A stretch of 64,000 bases of DNA, taken from a bacterium. Its GTDB lineage: Bacteria > 4484-113 > JAGGVC01. The stretch lies in assembly GCA_039961635.1 (NCBI GenBank), contig JABRWB010000005.1, positions 23,259 through 87,258 of the forward strand, in the 5' to 3' direction. Positions 9,201 to 16,138 of this stretch are shown piece by piece. A program made the translations under genes and the position numbers. The notes under the pieces are model-generated. The model was not told where the DNA came from and did no database searches. It worked only from the letters and a program-made list of their open reading frames with translations. Numbering within the stretch: position 1 is the first letter of the stretch; each line of letters begins with the position of its first letter.

Positions 9201-9695
9201 CTAGGTCTTGTTGAAGTCGGGGATATTCTTCACTTCGTACAGGTAGCCGGGATCGAGCACCTCGCCGGTCGGGTTGGTGTCCGGGTGGTGAACGCCGTTC
9301 GCCGCATAGTCGGACTGAAGTCCGGCGATGTAGGCCACGTCGCCCCCGACGAAGCCGTATTCCCGGATGGTGATGCCGTTGGCCTCGTTTTCTTCGAAGC
9401 GGAAGAAGACGCCGATGGTCTGGGTCTCCTCGGCGGTTTCGATGTAATGGATGCCGTTGACGATGAGCGTCCCTTCCGGGTCCTCCTTGAGAAAGGTGCG
9501 CTTGTACTGCTTTTTGCGGGCCCGCTCGTTCTTGAGAGCTGTCTGGTCGATGTCCGGCGCGGGCGGATTGACGGGATCGGTGAACGTGGCGTCGCCCTCG
9601 CCGATGGCGCAGTGGGTGATGCCCTCGATGGGATCGCCCATGAGCAGCCGCGCGGTGAGGATGCGGCCCATTTTGACGATGAGTCCAAGTGACAT
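9201..9695 (-). CDS. Phage tail/baseplate-type protein with a stop 12 codons before its apparent natural end
   Basis: The product is 164 aa (MSLGLIVKMGRILTARLLMG), preceded by a GGAGG-type SD. It resembles phage proteins encoded just upstream of DUF4815 genes and is beta-rich, with TLIVNGIHYIETAEETQTIG and REYGFVGGDVAYIAG. It ends NIPDFNKT-TAG. The frame then continues DTRVELVGVIKI to a second TAG at 9162-9164, which directly precedes the DUF4815 ribosome site. The natural C-terminus is therefore probably 9162, and the first TAG truncates it by 12 residues. This mirrors the in-frame TAA in the next gene. Confidence 0.72.
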   Translation of the reverse strand: MSLGLIVKMGRILTARLLMGDPIEGITHCAIGEGDATFTDPVNPPAPDIDQTALKNERARKKQYKRTFLKEDPEGTLIVNGIHYIETAEETQTIGVFFRFEENEANGITIREYGFVGGDVAYIAGLQSDYAANGVHHPDTNPTGEVLDPGYLYEVKNIPDFNKT

Positions 9696-9708
9696 TGGTA
9701 TTCCTCCT

Positions 9709-10170
9709 TCAGGTCTGGATCGTGTGGCCTTCGCGGATCAGCACGGCGAAGACGGTCTGGCGCGCTTCCGCTTGACGGGATGTCTCGCGCACCACAAGCT
9801 GTTTCGAATCCGCCGTCCGCTCGATCCCGGCGAATACCGCGCAGCGGGTATCGCTCCGCCGTTCGACCGGCCGGTGAATACGGGCGGCTGCGTCGGAAAG
9901 GACCGTCGGGAAACGGACCACCCATCCCCGTAGGTCGAAGCTCCGCAGAACCGGCCGCACGATCACGGCCTGGATGTCGGCGGGGGCATCCACCTCCGCC
10001 GTGATCCTCAAGGCCGCGTCCGTGTCGCGCCGGATTGTCCGGGTCTCGGATACCGCGCCGACGGCCTCGAAAACGACCGCCGGGAAGGCCGGCATCCGGG
10101 CGCGGTTTATCGGAACCACGGGGCCCGCGAAAGGCGCTACGGCGAATCGATTTCCGCTACGGATTGCCAC
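9709..10170 (-). CDS. Uncharacterised phage structural-module protein
   Basis: The product is 153 aa and starts at a GTG with SD GGGAGG about 8 nt upstream. It is rich in Arg, Val and Ala and predicted beta-rich (ALRITAEVDAPADIQAVIVRP, FDLRGWVVRFPTVLSDAAARI). I recognise no family. It is followed closely by the baseplate-type gene and overlaps the end of a 43-codon gene upstream. Gene order suggests a small tail-completion or baseplate subunit. Confidence 0.6.
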   Translation of the reverse strand: MAIRSGNRFAVAPFAGPVVPINRARMPAFPAVVFEAVGAVSETRTIRRDTDAALRITAEVDAPADIQAVIVRPVLRSFDLRGWVVRFPTVLSDAAARIHRPVERRSDTRCAVFAGIERTADSKQLVVRETSRQAEARQTVFAVLIREGHTIQT

Positions 10171-10288
10171 GTCTCAGCCTCCCGGTGATTCTGTTCGCCT
10201 TGCCGACGTTCCGGACCACCCGGAACATCGGGGTCAGGCGTCCGGCGTTCGCCTCGATCTCCTTTTTGTTACCTTGCCTCACCGTCAT
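10157..10288 (-). CDS. 43-residue basic phage protein
   Basis: The minus strand from the ATG at 10288 reads MTVRQGNKKEIEANAGRLTP and ends in GRLRRGNP before a TAG at 10157-10159. It is preceded by the SD-like GAAGGAGTGATCCC. The product is strongly basic. It overlaps the next gene by 14 nt, consistent with the compact packing of this module. No function is recognised, and it is too short for confident assignment. Confidence 0.45.
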   Translation of the reverse strand: MTVRQGNKKEIEANAGRLTPMFRVVRNVGKANRITGRLRRGNP

Positions 10289-10292
10289 GGGA

Positions 10293-10496
10293 TCACTCCT
10301 TCACTGCGCACCAGCCCGGGCCGGACAGGTTGAAAATCTTGTAGGTGACTCCGCCGAGATCGAGGACATCTTCGGAGTCCGTAACACCTCCCCCGCGTGC
10401 GTAGACCTCGATCAGTTCGCCCCGCAGTTCCTTGTAGGCCACCGTCGTATGGGCGGCGAGCCACGGAAACAACGCGATGAGCCCCTGGCGCTGGGT
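10293..10496 (-). pseudogene. Truncated phage gene at the prophage edge
   Basis: An open minus-strand frame follows a TGA at about 10497, has no good start codon and ends VKE-TGA at 10293-10295. It reads QRQGLIALFPWLAAHTTVAY...LGGVTYKIFNLSGPGWCAVKE. It looks like the C-terminal end of a phage protein, because the stop leads straight into the SD of the 43-codon gene. Loss of the 5' part at this point, beside about 290 bp of non-coding DNA and a tRNA, suggests a prophage boundary or deletion scar. A TTG within the frame could initiate a shorter product. Confidence 0.5.
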
Positions 10497-10712
10497 TCAG
10501 GCATCGTGTAAAAGAGGGTGAAAGGATGCAACGGGGCTGTTAAACAAGGCGGGTCAAAAAACGGAGAACGGGAGAATTCGGAAAGGACATTTTCGGTGAG
10601 CGCCCGTAACCCCCAGGGTTGCACCCGGCCCCCGGGCCGCGGGCTTCGAAACGGAGAATCAGTGTAAATGTGCGGGCGGGCGTAAGTCGGCGTGGACACG
10701 CCGGAAACGACG

Positions 10713-10742
10713 AGACCCCGAGGGGATCACCCCACGGGGTCT
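10713..10742 (-). terminator. Strong hairpin downstream of tRNA-Asn
   Basis: AGACCCCG (10713-10720) pairs with CGGGGTCT (10735-10742), extended inside by GGGG/CCCC around an ATCA loop. Minus-strand sequence after the hairpin is moderately T-rich. It lies 40 nt past the 3' end of the tRNA and most likely terminates its transcript. The 290 bp between it and the phage genes hold no other gene. Confidence 0.65.
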
Positions 10743-10782
10743 TGCGTTAACTAAGCACCGCCGAAATCAGCGGATTGAATTT

Positions 10783-10857
10783 TGGCTCCCCCGGGCGGAT
10801 TCGAACCACCAACACACTGGTTAACAGCCAGCTGCTCTGCCGTTGAGCTACGGGGGA
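10783..10857 (-). tRNA. tRNA-Asn (anticodon GTT)
   Basis: On the minus strand the 75-nt sequence folds into a standard cloverleaf. The acceptor stem is TCCCCCG/CGGGGGA with discriminator G and an encoded CCA end. The D arm is GCTCAACGGCAGAGC, the anticodon loop is CTGTTAA (anticodon GTT, Asn), and the T arm has GGTTCGAATCC. Its 3' end points towards the phage module, the orientation expected when a temperate phage has integrated into a tRNA gene. No duplicate 3' fragment can be seen, because the other end of the element is outside the window. Confidence 0.97.
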
Positions 10858-11041
10858 ACGGGGAGAGGAAGTGTACCCCCGCCCTTTCCCGCTGTCAAGA
10901 AAAACATCCCATAAGCACCGGAGGAGGGCGCCGCGCGTCGCGCGGCCCGAAAACCGCTCTTTCCGGTTATCTCGATTGCGCGATAAATCGTTTGCGAATA
11001 GGTCTTGCGACGCCGCGGCCCGCAATGCCCGCAGCCCTCTT

Positions 11042-11085
11042 TTATTCACAACTTATCCACTCACACTTCCTTCCGTTGTTGATAA
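11042..11085. other. Cluster of three DnaA-box-like 9-mers
   Basis: TTATTCACA (11042-11050), TTATCCACT (11053-11061) and, inverted, TGTTGATAA (11077-11085) each resemble the DnaA box TTATNCACA. They sit in the AT-rich part of the 363-bp gap between the tRNA and the next gene. No replication gene is nearby, so I do not call an origin. They may act in DnaA-linked regulation or be chance. Confidence 0.25.
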
Positions 11086-11086
11086 C

Positions 11087-11114
11087 TTGACTATTTCCCC
11101 TCGCAAGCTATATC
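11087..11114 (+). promoter_or_regulatory. Sigma70-like promoter
   Basis: TTGACT (11087-11092) and TATATC (11109-11114) are separated by 16 nt and lie about 105 nt before the TTG start at 11221. This is the only convincing promoter for the three following genes. Confidence 0.5.
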
Positions 11115-11220
11115 ATGCCGGCTGCAGGCGCGCTCCGGCCGGGCTTGTCCCGCGCCCAGCGCCTTCCGCCGCCATGTATCGCCGCCCAATCCATTCTGCC
11201 CGCGCGGGCGGGGTGCATCT

Positions 11221-12222
11221 TTGAGGTACAGACCGAGAAAAAGGCGCAAACCTTGGGCGCTTTTCGTGGTGATAATGCTTTCTGCGGCGGGCGTTGCGTT
11301 CAACCAGTTCTACCTCTCGCCGCAAACCCAGGACAGGGCAACGCGCGTCGTCAACGGCGAGCTGACTTACGAGTTCGGCCCGTCCTATCCCGAGGCGCGG
11401 GAGATAACCGACCTGCCGCGCACAACCCCGGCCAAGCGGGAGGCAGCGCCCGTTTCCGAGGGCGACGGCGGCGGGATCGCGCCCCCTCCCAGCATCGTGC
11501 CGCGCGAGAACGAGGACGCGCCGCCGCAGGAGCCGCCCTCCCAGCCGGTAAAGGCTGAGCCCGCGCAGTTCAAGGACGCGGGATTCTTCGCGGGCGGCAA
11601 GGCGGATTCCGGCGTGGTGATATCGGGCATCCGGTTCGGCAGGGAGGCTTCCTACCGGCGCATCGTGATCGATTACGGCGTGCCGGACGCGTCGAATCCG
11701 AACAAACTGGTTCCGACCTCGGTTCATCCGAAATACAAGGTCGAGTACCGCTCCTGCCCGTTCCGTTTCACGGTCACGTTCGAGGGCGTGAAATATTCGG
11801 ACAACGCGACCGTCCAGAAAAAGTACGCGCTGCCTTTCGGGCTTGTCACGGACGCGAAAGGGATGGTCAGACAGCTCGAATTCTTCGTCACGAAGCCGGC
11901 GATGTTCAAGGTGATAGAGTGCGACGACCCGGCTCGCCTTGCGATTGACGTGATGTACCGCGAGGACGCGGAGATTCCCACGGTTCAGGTCGTGCAGGTG
12001 ATCGGAATCGACAGCGTCGCCGCGGCGTTCAACCTGATCGAGACGGGCGCCTTCCCCGAATCTTTCCAGCCGCAGGTTATTGCCATCGGCGAGCAGTTCT
12101 TCGTCGAGGGCATTTACGACACGCTAGAGGCCGCGGCGAAGGTGTCGGGCGAGCTCGAGAACATGGGCTACTCGACGATAATAAGCGAGAGGAAAGGCAA
12201 CGCCTTTCCAGCGGAGAGTTGA
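11221..12222 (+). CDS. Envelope protein with AMIN-like and SPOR-like parts
   Basis: The start is a TTG at 11221 with GGGG 8 nt before it; the product has 333 aa. A basic N-terminus (RYRPRKRRKPWALFVVIML) leads into one membrane helix (about residues 11-30), then a Pro/Glu-rich linker (about 60-120). The domain at 135-250, SGVVISGIRFGREASYRRIVIDYG, has the pattern of AMIN domains that bind peptidoglycan in cell-wall proteins. The last 75 residues (FEGIYDTLEAAAKVSGELENMGYSTII) resemble a SPOR domain, which binds denuded glycan strands. It is probably an inner-membrane-anchored periplasmic protein linked to cell-wall remodelling. Both assignments come from pattern only. Confidence 0.6.
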   Translation: MRYRPRKRRKPWALFVVIMLSAAGVAFNQFYLSPQTQDRATRVVNGELTYEFGPSYPEAREITDLPRTTPAKREAAPVSEGDGGGIAPPPSIVPRENEDAPPQEPPSQPVKAEPAQFKDAGFFAGGKADSGVVISGIRFGREASYRRIVIDYGVPDASNPNKLVPTSVHPKYKVEYRSCPFRFTVTFEGVKYSDNATVQKKYALPFGLVTDAKGMVRQLEFFVTKPAMFKVIECDDPARLAIDVMYREDAEIPTVQVVQVIGIDSVAAAFNLIETGAFPESFQPQVIAIGEQFFVEGIYDTLEAAAKVSGELENMGYSTIISERKGNAFPAES

Positions 12223-12512
12223 TGTTTCTCGAAGGCGTCAACTGGGCGGGCGTGGGGCTGATGATGGTGTCGCTCGCGGCGATGTGGATGCTTTTTGCGG
12301 CGGCGGCGCGCCGCGCGAAGGCCGAATCCGCGAGGGAGCAACCGCACCTGCGCGGCGTCCGGGAGCGCATCGAAGCGATAGAGGCGCGGGAGCGGATGAA
12401 GCACGGGCGCGCGATCCACGCGGACGGGCGCGCGCTGTCCCCGGACGAGATTTCGTTCCTCGATCGCGTTTCAGAGTGGCAGACCGAGCGGCTTTCACGC
12501 TCCAAGGGGTAG
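12222..12512 (+). CDS. Small membrane protein
   Basis: The start ATG at 12222 overlaps the previous stop (TGATG), so translation is coupled. The product has 96 aa with one N-terminal membrane helix (WAGVGLMMVSLAAMWMLFA) and a charged helical cytoplasmic part (GVRERIEAIEARERM), perhaps a short coiled coil. I recognise no family. It belongs to a three-gene unit with the AMIN/SPOR-like protein and the next membrane protein. Confidence 0.55.
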   Translation: MFLEGVNWAGVGLMMVSLAAMWMLFAAAARRAKAESAREQPHLRGVRERIEAIEARERMKHGRAIHADGRALSPDEISFLDRVSEWQTERLSRSKG

Positions 12513-12521
12513 AATAGCCGG

Positions 12522-12983
12522 GTGTCGCAGGAAATCACAGCCGGCTCGGCGGGCGGTTCGAGCAAAGGAAAGAAGTGGGCCAAAAAAAAGGCCGGGCGCG
12601 GCGCGCTCGCGGTCATACTCGACCTGCTCGCGATCCTGTTCCTGGTAATCATCCTCGGCGCGGCGGTAGGCGCGATCGTCGCAACGGACTACGTTTACAA
12701 CATCCTTGACGAGATGAGCAGCCTGCATTACGACGTGGTCGAGGAGCGCATCCAAAAGTACCGCGCGTACTTCGACAACCTTCAGCGCGAGGGCAACGAC
12801 GTGCGGGAGAGCGCGCCGCTGATTGACAAGGGCGAGAAGTTCTATCTATGGCGCGTCACGCGGCGCGGCGAAAGCGAGGGGCGGCTGTACAAGTGGAAGG
12901 TTGACCTCCAGACGAACGAGGTCACCGCGGTCACATCCGCCGCGAAGGAGCTGGACGCGGCGCTTGGCTTCGGCGGCGGCTAG
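12522..12983 (+). CDS. Single-pass membrane protein, unknown function
   Basis: This GTG-start gene encodes 153 aa. A Lys/Gly-rich N-terminus precedes one long membrane helix (VILDLLAILFLVIILGAAVG, about residues 30-50), then an extracytoplasmic domain of about 100 residues (RIQKYRAYFDNLQREGND, KFYLWRVTRRGESEGRLYKW). TAGAAT ends 6 nt before the GTG, so it could also be expressed from its own leaderless transcript. Family unknown; the neighbours suggest an envelope role. Confidence 0.6.
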   Translation: MSQEITAGSAGGSSKGKKWAKKKAGRGALAVILDLLAILFLVIILGAAVGAIVATDYVYNILDEMSSLHYDVVEERIQKYRAYFDNLQREGNDVRESAPLIDKGEKFYLWRVTRRGESEGRLYKWKVDLQTNEVTAVTSAAKELDAALGFGGG

Positions 12984-13094
12984 CGGGCGCGCAAATTCTC
13001 ACATTCGCAAAACCGCATCCCGCGCGGGCGCGCGCGCGGTAGAATCGCGGCGCGGGCGCGAAGTCCGCGAATCCGTCTCCTTCGGAGGGAGGCA

Positions 13095-13859
13095 ATGGAT
13101 ATTTCGTTTCGCGATTCGTTTCTGGCGCGCTGGGAGAAGTACTTCCCCGGCGCGGAGCCGCCCGTCGCGTTCTTTTACGCGGAATCGCCGGGCGATGCGG
13201 AAGTGCGCAAGCCGCAGACCCAGCACGCGTGCATCATCGGCGACCTGGCGCGCGTGCGCGCGGGCCGCGCGATGGCGTTCGACGAGTGCGGCGCGATCTG
13301 CGGCGGTGCGAAGCGGTATCTCGGATTCGCGCCGGGGCTGCGCGAGGGATTCGAATATTTCCTTTCCTACGGAATCCCCGGAAAGATGGATGGCGAGCGC
13401 TACAAAAAAACGCCCGAAATCGTCAAAGAACTTCTTGCGAAAATGCCGAAATTCGACGCGCCGAAACCGTACATCGTTTTCAAGCGGTTCGACATGCTTG
13501 ACGCGGCCGACTCGCCCGACGTCGTCATTTTTTTCGCGACGCCCGACGTGATGTCCGGGCTGTTTACATTATCGGGATTCGACGAGGCGGAGGCCGAAGC
13601 GGTAATCGCGCCGTTCGCCGCGGGCTGCGGGAGCATCGTTCAATATCCATACCGGGAACTCGCGAACGGGACGATGCGCGGCGTAATCGGGATGTTCGAC
13701 GTGAGCGCGCGGCCGTGCGTGCCGGCGGACAGGCTCACGTTCGCCGTGCCGTGGCCCAAGTTCGTGCGGATGGCGGAGAACATGGACGAAAGCTTCCTGA
13801 TAACGAACTCGTGGAAGCTCGTTCGCAACAGGATGGAAAACGCTGCGCGGCGGGCGTAG
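13095..13859 (+). CDS. DUF169 family protein
   Basis: The product is 254 aa; the ATG at 13095 follows GGAGGGAGGC. The sequence has features of the DUF169 family: an N-terminal PPVAFFYAESPGD, HACIIGDLARVRAGRAMAFD, a cysteine pair in ECGAICGGAKRYLGF, and the C-terminal PCVPADRLTFAVPWPKFVRM. The cytoplasmic family has unknown biochemical function, and its conserved cysteines suggest metal or cofactor binding. The stop codon lies inside a palindromic repeat (13856-13879). No operon partner is evident. Confidence 0.82.
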   Translation: MDISFRDSFLARWEKYFPGAEPPVAFFYAESPGDAEVRKPQTQHACIIGDLARVRAGRAMAFDECGAICGGAKRYLGFAPGLREGFEYFLSYGIPGKMDGERYKKTPEIVKELLAKMPKFDAPKPYIVFKRFDMLDAADSPDVVIFFATPDVMSGLFTLSGFDEAEAEAVIAPFAAGCGSIVQYPYRELANGTMRGVIGMFDVSARPCVPADRLTFAVPWPKFVRMAENMDESFLITNSWKLVRNRMENAARRA

Positions 13860-13879
13860 GGGCGCACTGCGTGCGCCCG
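13856..13879. repeat. 24-bp palindromic repeat, inverted copy at 45561-45584
   Basis: The sequence contains GGGCGCACTGCGTGCGCCC, a near-perfect palindrome, and includes the DUF169 stop codon. All 24 bases recur in reverse orientation at 45561-45584, inside the 5' end of the M6 metalloprotease gene. Confidence 0.8.
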
Positions 13880-13904
13880 CATTTCTGGGATCTAAATAAT
13901 TGCG

Positions 13905-14096
13905 CTATGCAGGAACGGGCATGCCGTCCTCTTCGAGGACCTCGATGTAAAGCCTGATGGCCGTCTTGATGTTGGCGATAGCCTCAACGCGGCTTTCGCC
14001 TTGCGTGACGCATCCCGGCAGGCTTGGGCATTCCGCCACCCACATGCCGGACTCGTCCTGGTAAACAAGAACCCTTCTCGAAGCAACCTCGGTCAC
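13905..14096 (-). CDS. Orphan HicB-like antitoxin-type protein
   Basis: The product is 63 aa from a GTG at 14096. It has the partial RNase H-like HicB pattern RVLVYQDESGMWVAECPSLP followed by GCVTQGESRVEAIANIKTAI. No HicA gene lies on either side. The minus-strand sequence TATAAT-CTTTTC-GTG puts a -10 box 6 nt before the start codon, implying a leaderless transcript. HicB normally neutralises the HicA mRNA interferase and represses its operon. As an orphan it may be a remnant or a regulator acting in trans. Confidence 0.75.
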   Translation of the reverse strand: MTEVASRRVLVYQDESGMWVAECPSLPGCVTQGESRVEAIANIKTAIRLYIEVLEEDGMPVPA

Positions 14097-14121
14097 GAAA
14101 AGATTATACCCCGAAATAGAC

Positions 14122-15182
14122 CTAATCCTGATTTATCACGCCGCTGCCGCCCCACAACACCATCACAACGCCGTCCGGGATGCCGTCGGGGACAAGTTTG
14201 ACCGGCATCATCAGATCGCCGGTCGGAGTCCACACGTCTTTGCCTTCGTTGTTGGGATACGCGAATCCTGCGAGAAAATATCCAGCGGGCTTCGCATCTT
14301 TCGGCGCGTCGTAGCGAATTGGCTGTCCGTTGTCGTCCAGTGGAATATAAACGAAATTGCCTGAACACACCATCCGCCTGCGCTTTTTTTCTATCGGCTC
14401 GTCCCAATTGAACGGATACGCGTCCCACCACGCGAAAAGATCCTTGCCTAGTTCGTATCCGAGGCAGAGGTTCGCCATTTCTTCCCCGTCCTCGCCAAAG
14501 CGCCCGCCTTCGCCCGATAGGGGTCGGGGATCAGATTTAAAAACATGCTTTTGAATCCGCATAGCATCAGATGACTGCGTTTTTAGTGTCGACAAAATGT
14601 TAACTGGAAAACGCGTAAGGTAATATTCTGACAGAATGCTTGGATTACTCATTGGGTCAAAAGGGTAATTGCCAATGTCCTCATTGAAACACTCAAGCGC
14701 GATTTGAACGTCGTGCAAGCTGTGTTGGGTTTGGCTGTCGTAAGTTATTATGCACATCTTAGTGAACGGGCTTGTGTAGGGATTAAGAAACCACGCGGCA
14801 AACGCACCGATGAAAAATCCGACAAAGCAGTCAAAATGGACCTCCTCCCTAAATGGCCAATAAAAAGCGTGAGTGCAAGCGAAAGGACAATAAGGACGGC
14901 GGCGAATGCCGCCAGCGAATTGTTGTATCCGATGGCATCGACGGGTCGCGTTTGATTCACAATATCCTGCCATGGAAAAGGATCAAGATTGAGATTCTCA
15001 TTATTCCTCTGAAGATCCTTTATCCAACTTACTAGGGATACGGCACCTACGCCAAGGTACAAAGACAGGACGAATTTGCCAGTAATCTGCATTGCCCCGC
15101 GCCATCCGGGACGATCGACTTCCACCGAAATTTCCTGTTTAGCGGACTCAGTCAATATTGGCCACTTCCCAATTCCCGTCAA
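14122..15182 (-). pseudogene. Frameshifted membrane protein with pseudopilin-like C-terminal part
   Basis: Two overlapping minus-strand frames form one protein. The first starts near 15182 (TTG overlapping the HicB-like stop) or at an ATG at 15092. It encodes two membrane helices, GKFVLSLYLGVGAVSLVSW and LAAFAAVLIVLSLALTLFIG. The coding signal then moves to the other frame near 14850, around a GGGAGGAGG run, continuing HFDCFVGFFIGAFAAWFLNP and a C-terminal domain. That domain contains VQIALECFNEDIGNYPFDP, similar to the GNYP segment of type II secretion pseudopilins. A single indel explains the break; it may be real or an assembly error. Function unknown. Confidence 0.6.
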
Positions 15183-15361
15183 GAGCAGGAATAATAAATA
15201 GAATTGTTCCCGTCGTTTTCAAAAAACAGCCGCACGGCGTCCCTGGCCATCTCCTTCAACTCGGCCATCGTCTCGCCCTGCGTGAATATGGGATAGCCAA
15301 GCGCGCGGGCGCGGTATCCGCACTCCGGATCCTCGCGCACTTCAAAAATGATTTCGCTCAC
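15179..15361 (-). CDS. Small HicB/DUF1902-like protein
   Basis: The 60-aa protein reads MSEIIFEVREDPECGYRARA and TQGETMAELKEMARDAVRLF, the compact HicB-like fold seen in antitoxin-type proteins. The GTG start has a clear SD (GGAGGTG, 5 nt away), and TATATT lies further upstream. Downstream there is no HicA; a frameshifted membrane-protein gene overlaps the stop. It is a paralogue-like relative of the HicB at 28044, which does have a HicA partner. Confidence 0.65.
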   Translation of the reverse strand: MSEIIFEVREDPECGYRARALGYPIFTQGETMAELKEMARDAVRLFFENDGNNSIYYSCS

Positions 15362-15417
15362 GGAATCACCTCCGGGAATAATATACCCGCCATGCAGGTT
15401 ACCAATACGCAGCCATG

Positions 15418-16041
15418 TTACCAGCCCGCGGGCTTATGAATGCTGCCCGTGCCGTCGGTCAATCTGTCGGGCAGTTGGCAAGCGGCAAGCGCGTTTGCGC
15501 GAATGGGCCGGTAGAAATCGCAGGCGTTTTGAAGTGCTGCGCTGGCGCGCTTCTGGGGATTTACGATCCCGACGCGCTTGCCAGCCAAATTTCTTGCGGT
15601 TCTAATGGCCTCAAGCAAATCCGAGTCGTTTGTTACAACCAGGGCCGAATCAAAGCGATCCAACAAGGCGTCCGCAACCAAGTGTGTCGCCAAATTTACA
15701 TCGGAGCCCTTCTCCTGAGTCTTAAGCACTTTGACAAGCTTTGGAGCATTTGGTGCCGATCCTGCCAATGGCAGTGCGACAACGTTGGTTAAAAACCTCC
15801 CCAGGTGTATCTCCACAAGGGGATTACATCTAAGCGCTCTCAGATAAACCTGTTGCCTGAACCTTTTTCCAGACGAACCGCCCCGGTCTTTCACAAGGGC
15901 GGTAAAGTATTTGACGCGCTGAATATCTTGGCCCGGCGCAAGTTTGCGAGTAAGTGCCACAAGATCGAGCCAGCGAAACGGCGAATCCTTAAGGCATCCG
16001 TAATACAGGTTGAAGCCGTCGATATAGGCGATTACGCGCAT
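15418..16041 (-). CDS. NYN-domain (PIN-like nuclease fold) protein
   Basis: I choose the ATG at 16041 because the domain starts there: MRVIAYIDGFNLYYG has the N-terminal DGFN motif of NYN/LabA-like proteins. GSDVNLATHLVADAL supplies the second acidic site, VVTNDSDLLEAI the third, and the C-terminus contains GKRVGIVNP. These acidic residues form the metal site of PIN-like ribonucleases. The length (207 aa) fits the family. The open frame upstream of 16041 crosses a terminator hairpin and is not coding. It is probably an RNA-processing or RNA-decay nuclease; no partner gene is visible. Confidence 0.85.
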   Translation of the reverse strand: MRVIAYIDGFNLYYGCLKDSPFRWLDLVALTRKLAPGQDIQRVKYFTALVKDRGGSSGKRFRQQVYLRALRCNPLVEIHLGRFLTNVVALPLAGSAPNAPKLVKVLKTQEKGSDVNLATHLVADALLDRFDSALVVTNDSDLLEAIRTARNLAGKRVGIVNPQKRASAALQNACDFYRPIRANALAACQLPDRLTDGTGSIHKPAGW

Positions 16042-16049
16042 TGGAATGC

Positions 16050-16073
16050 AAAGGCCGCCGAAAAGGCGGCCTT
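16050..16073 (-). terminator. Hairpin between galK and the NYN gene
   Basis: AAGGCCGCC (16051-16059) and GGCGGCCTT (16065-16073) pair around a 5-nt loop, and minus-strand TTT follows. It lies 66 nt after the galK stop and 9 nt before the NYN start, so it probably ends the galK transcript. It could also influence NYN translation. Confidence 0.6.
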
Positions 16074-16138
16074 GAGCCCGGCGCCGAGGCATCCGGGCGG
16101 GACGAACGTGCCGATTATACCCAAAAGGCACGGGATAG

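Noticed and set aside
5557-9695. Stop-codon reassignment in the phage
   Set aside because: Both TAA and TAG would need to be read as amino acids, yet TAG at 9162-9164 and 10157-10159 is placed as a true stop right before or within gene junctions. Decay, readthrough or error is simpler.
11042-11085. Chromosome origin
   Set aside because: Only three imperfect DnaA boxes, with no dnaA, dnaN, gyrB or rpmH nearby and no visible AT-rich unwinding region of useful length.
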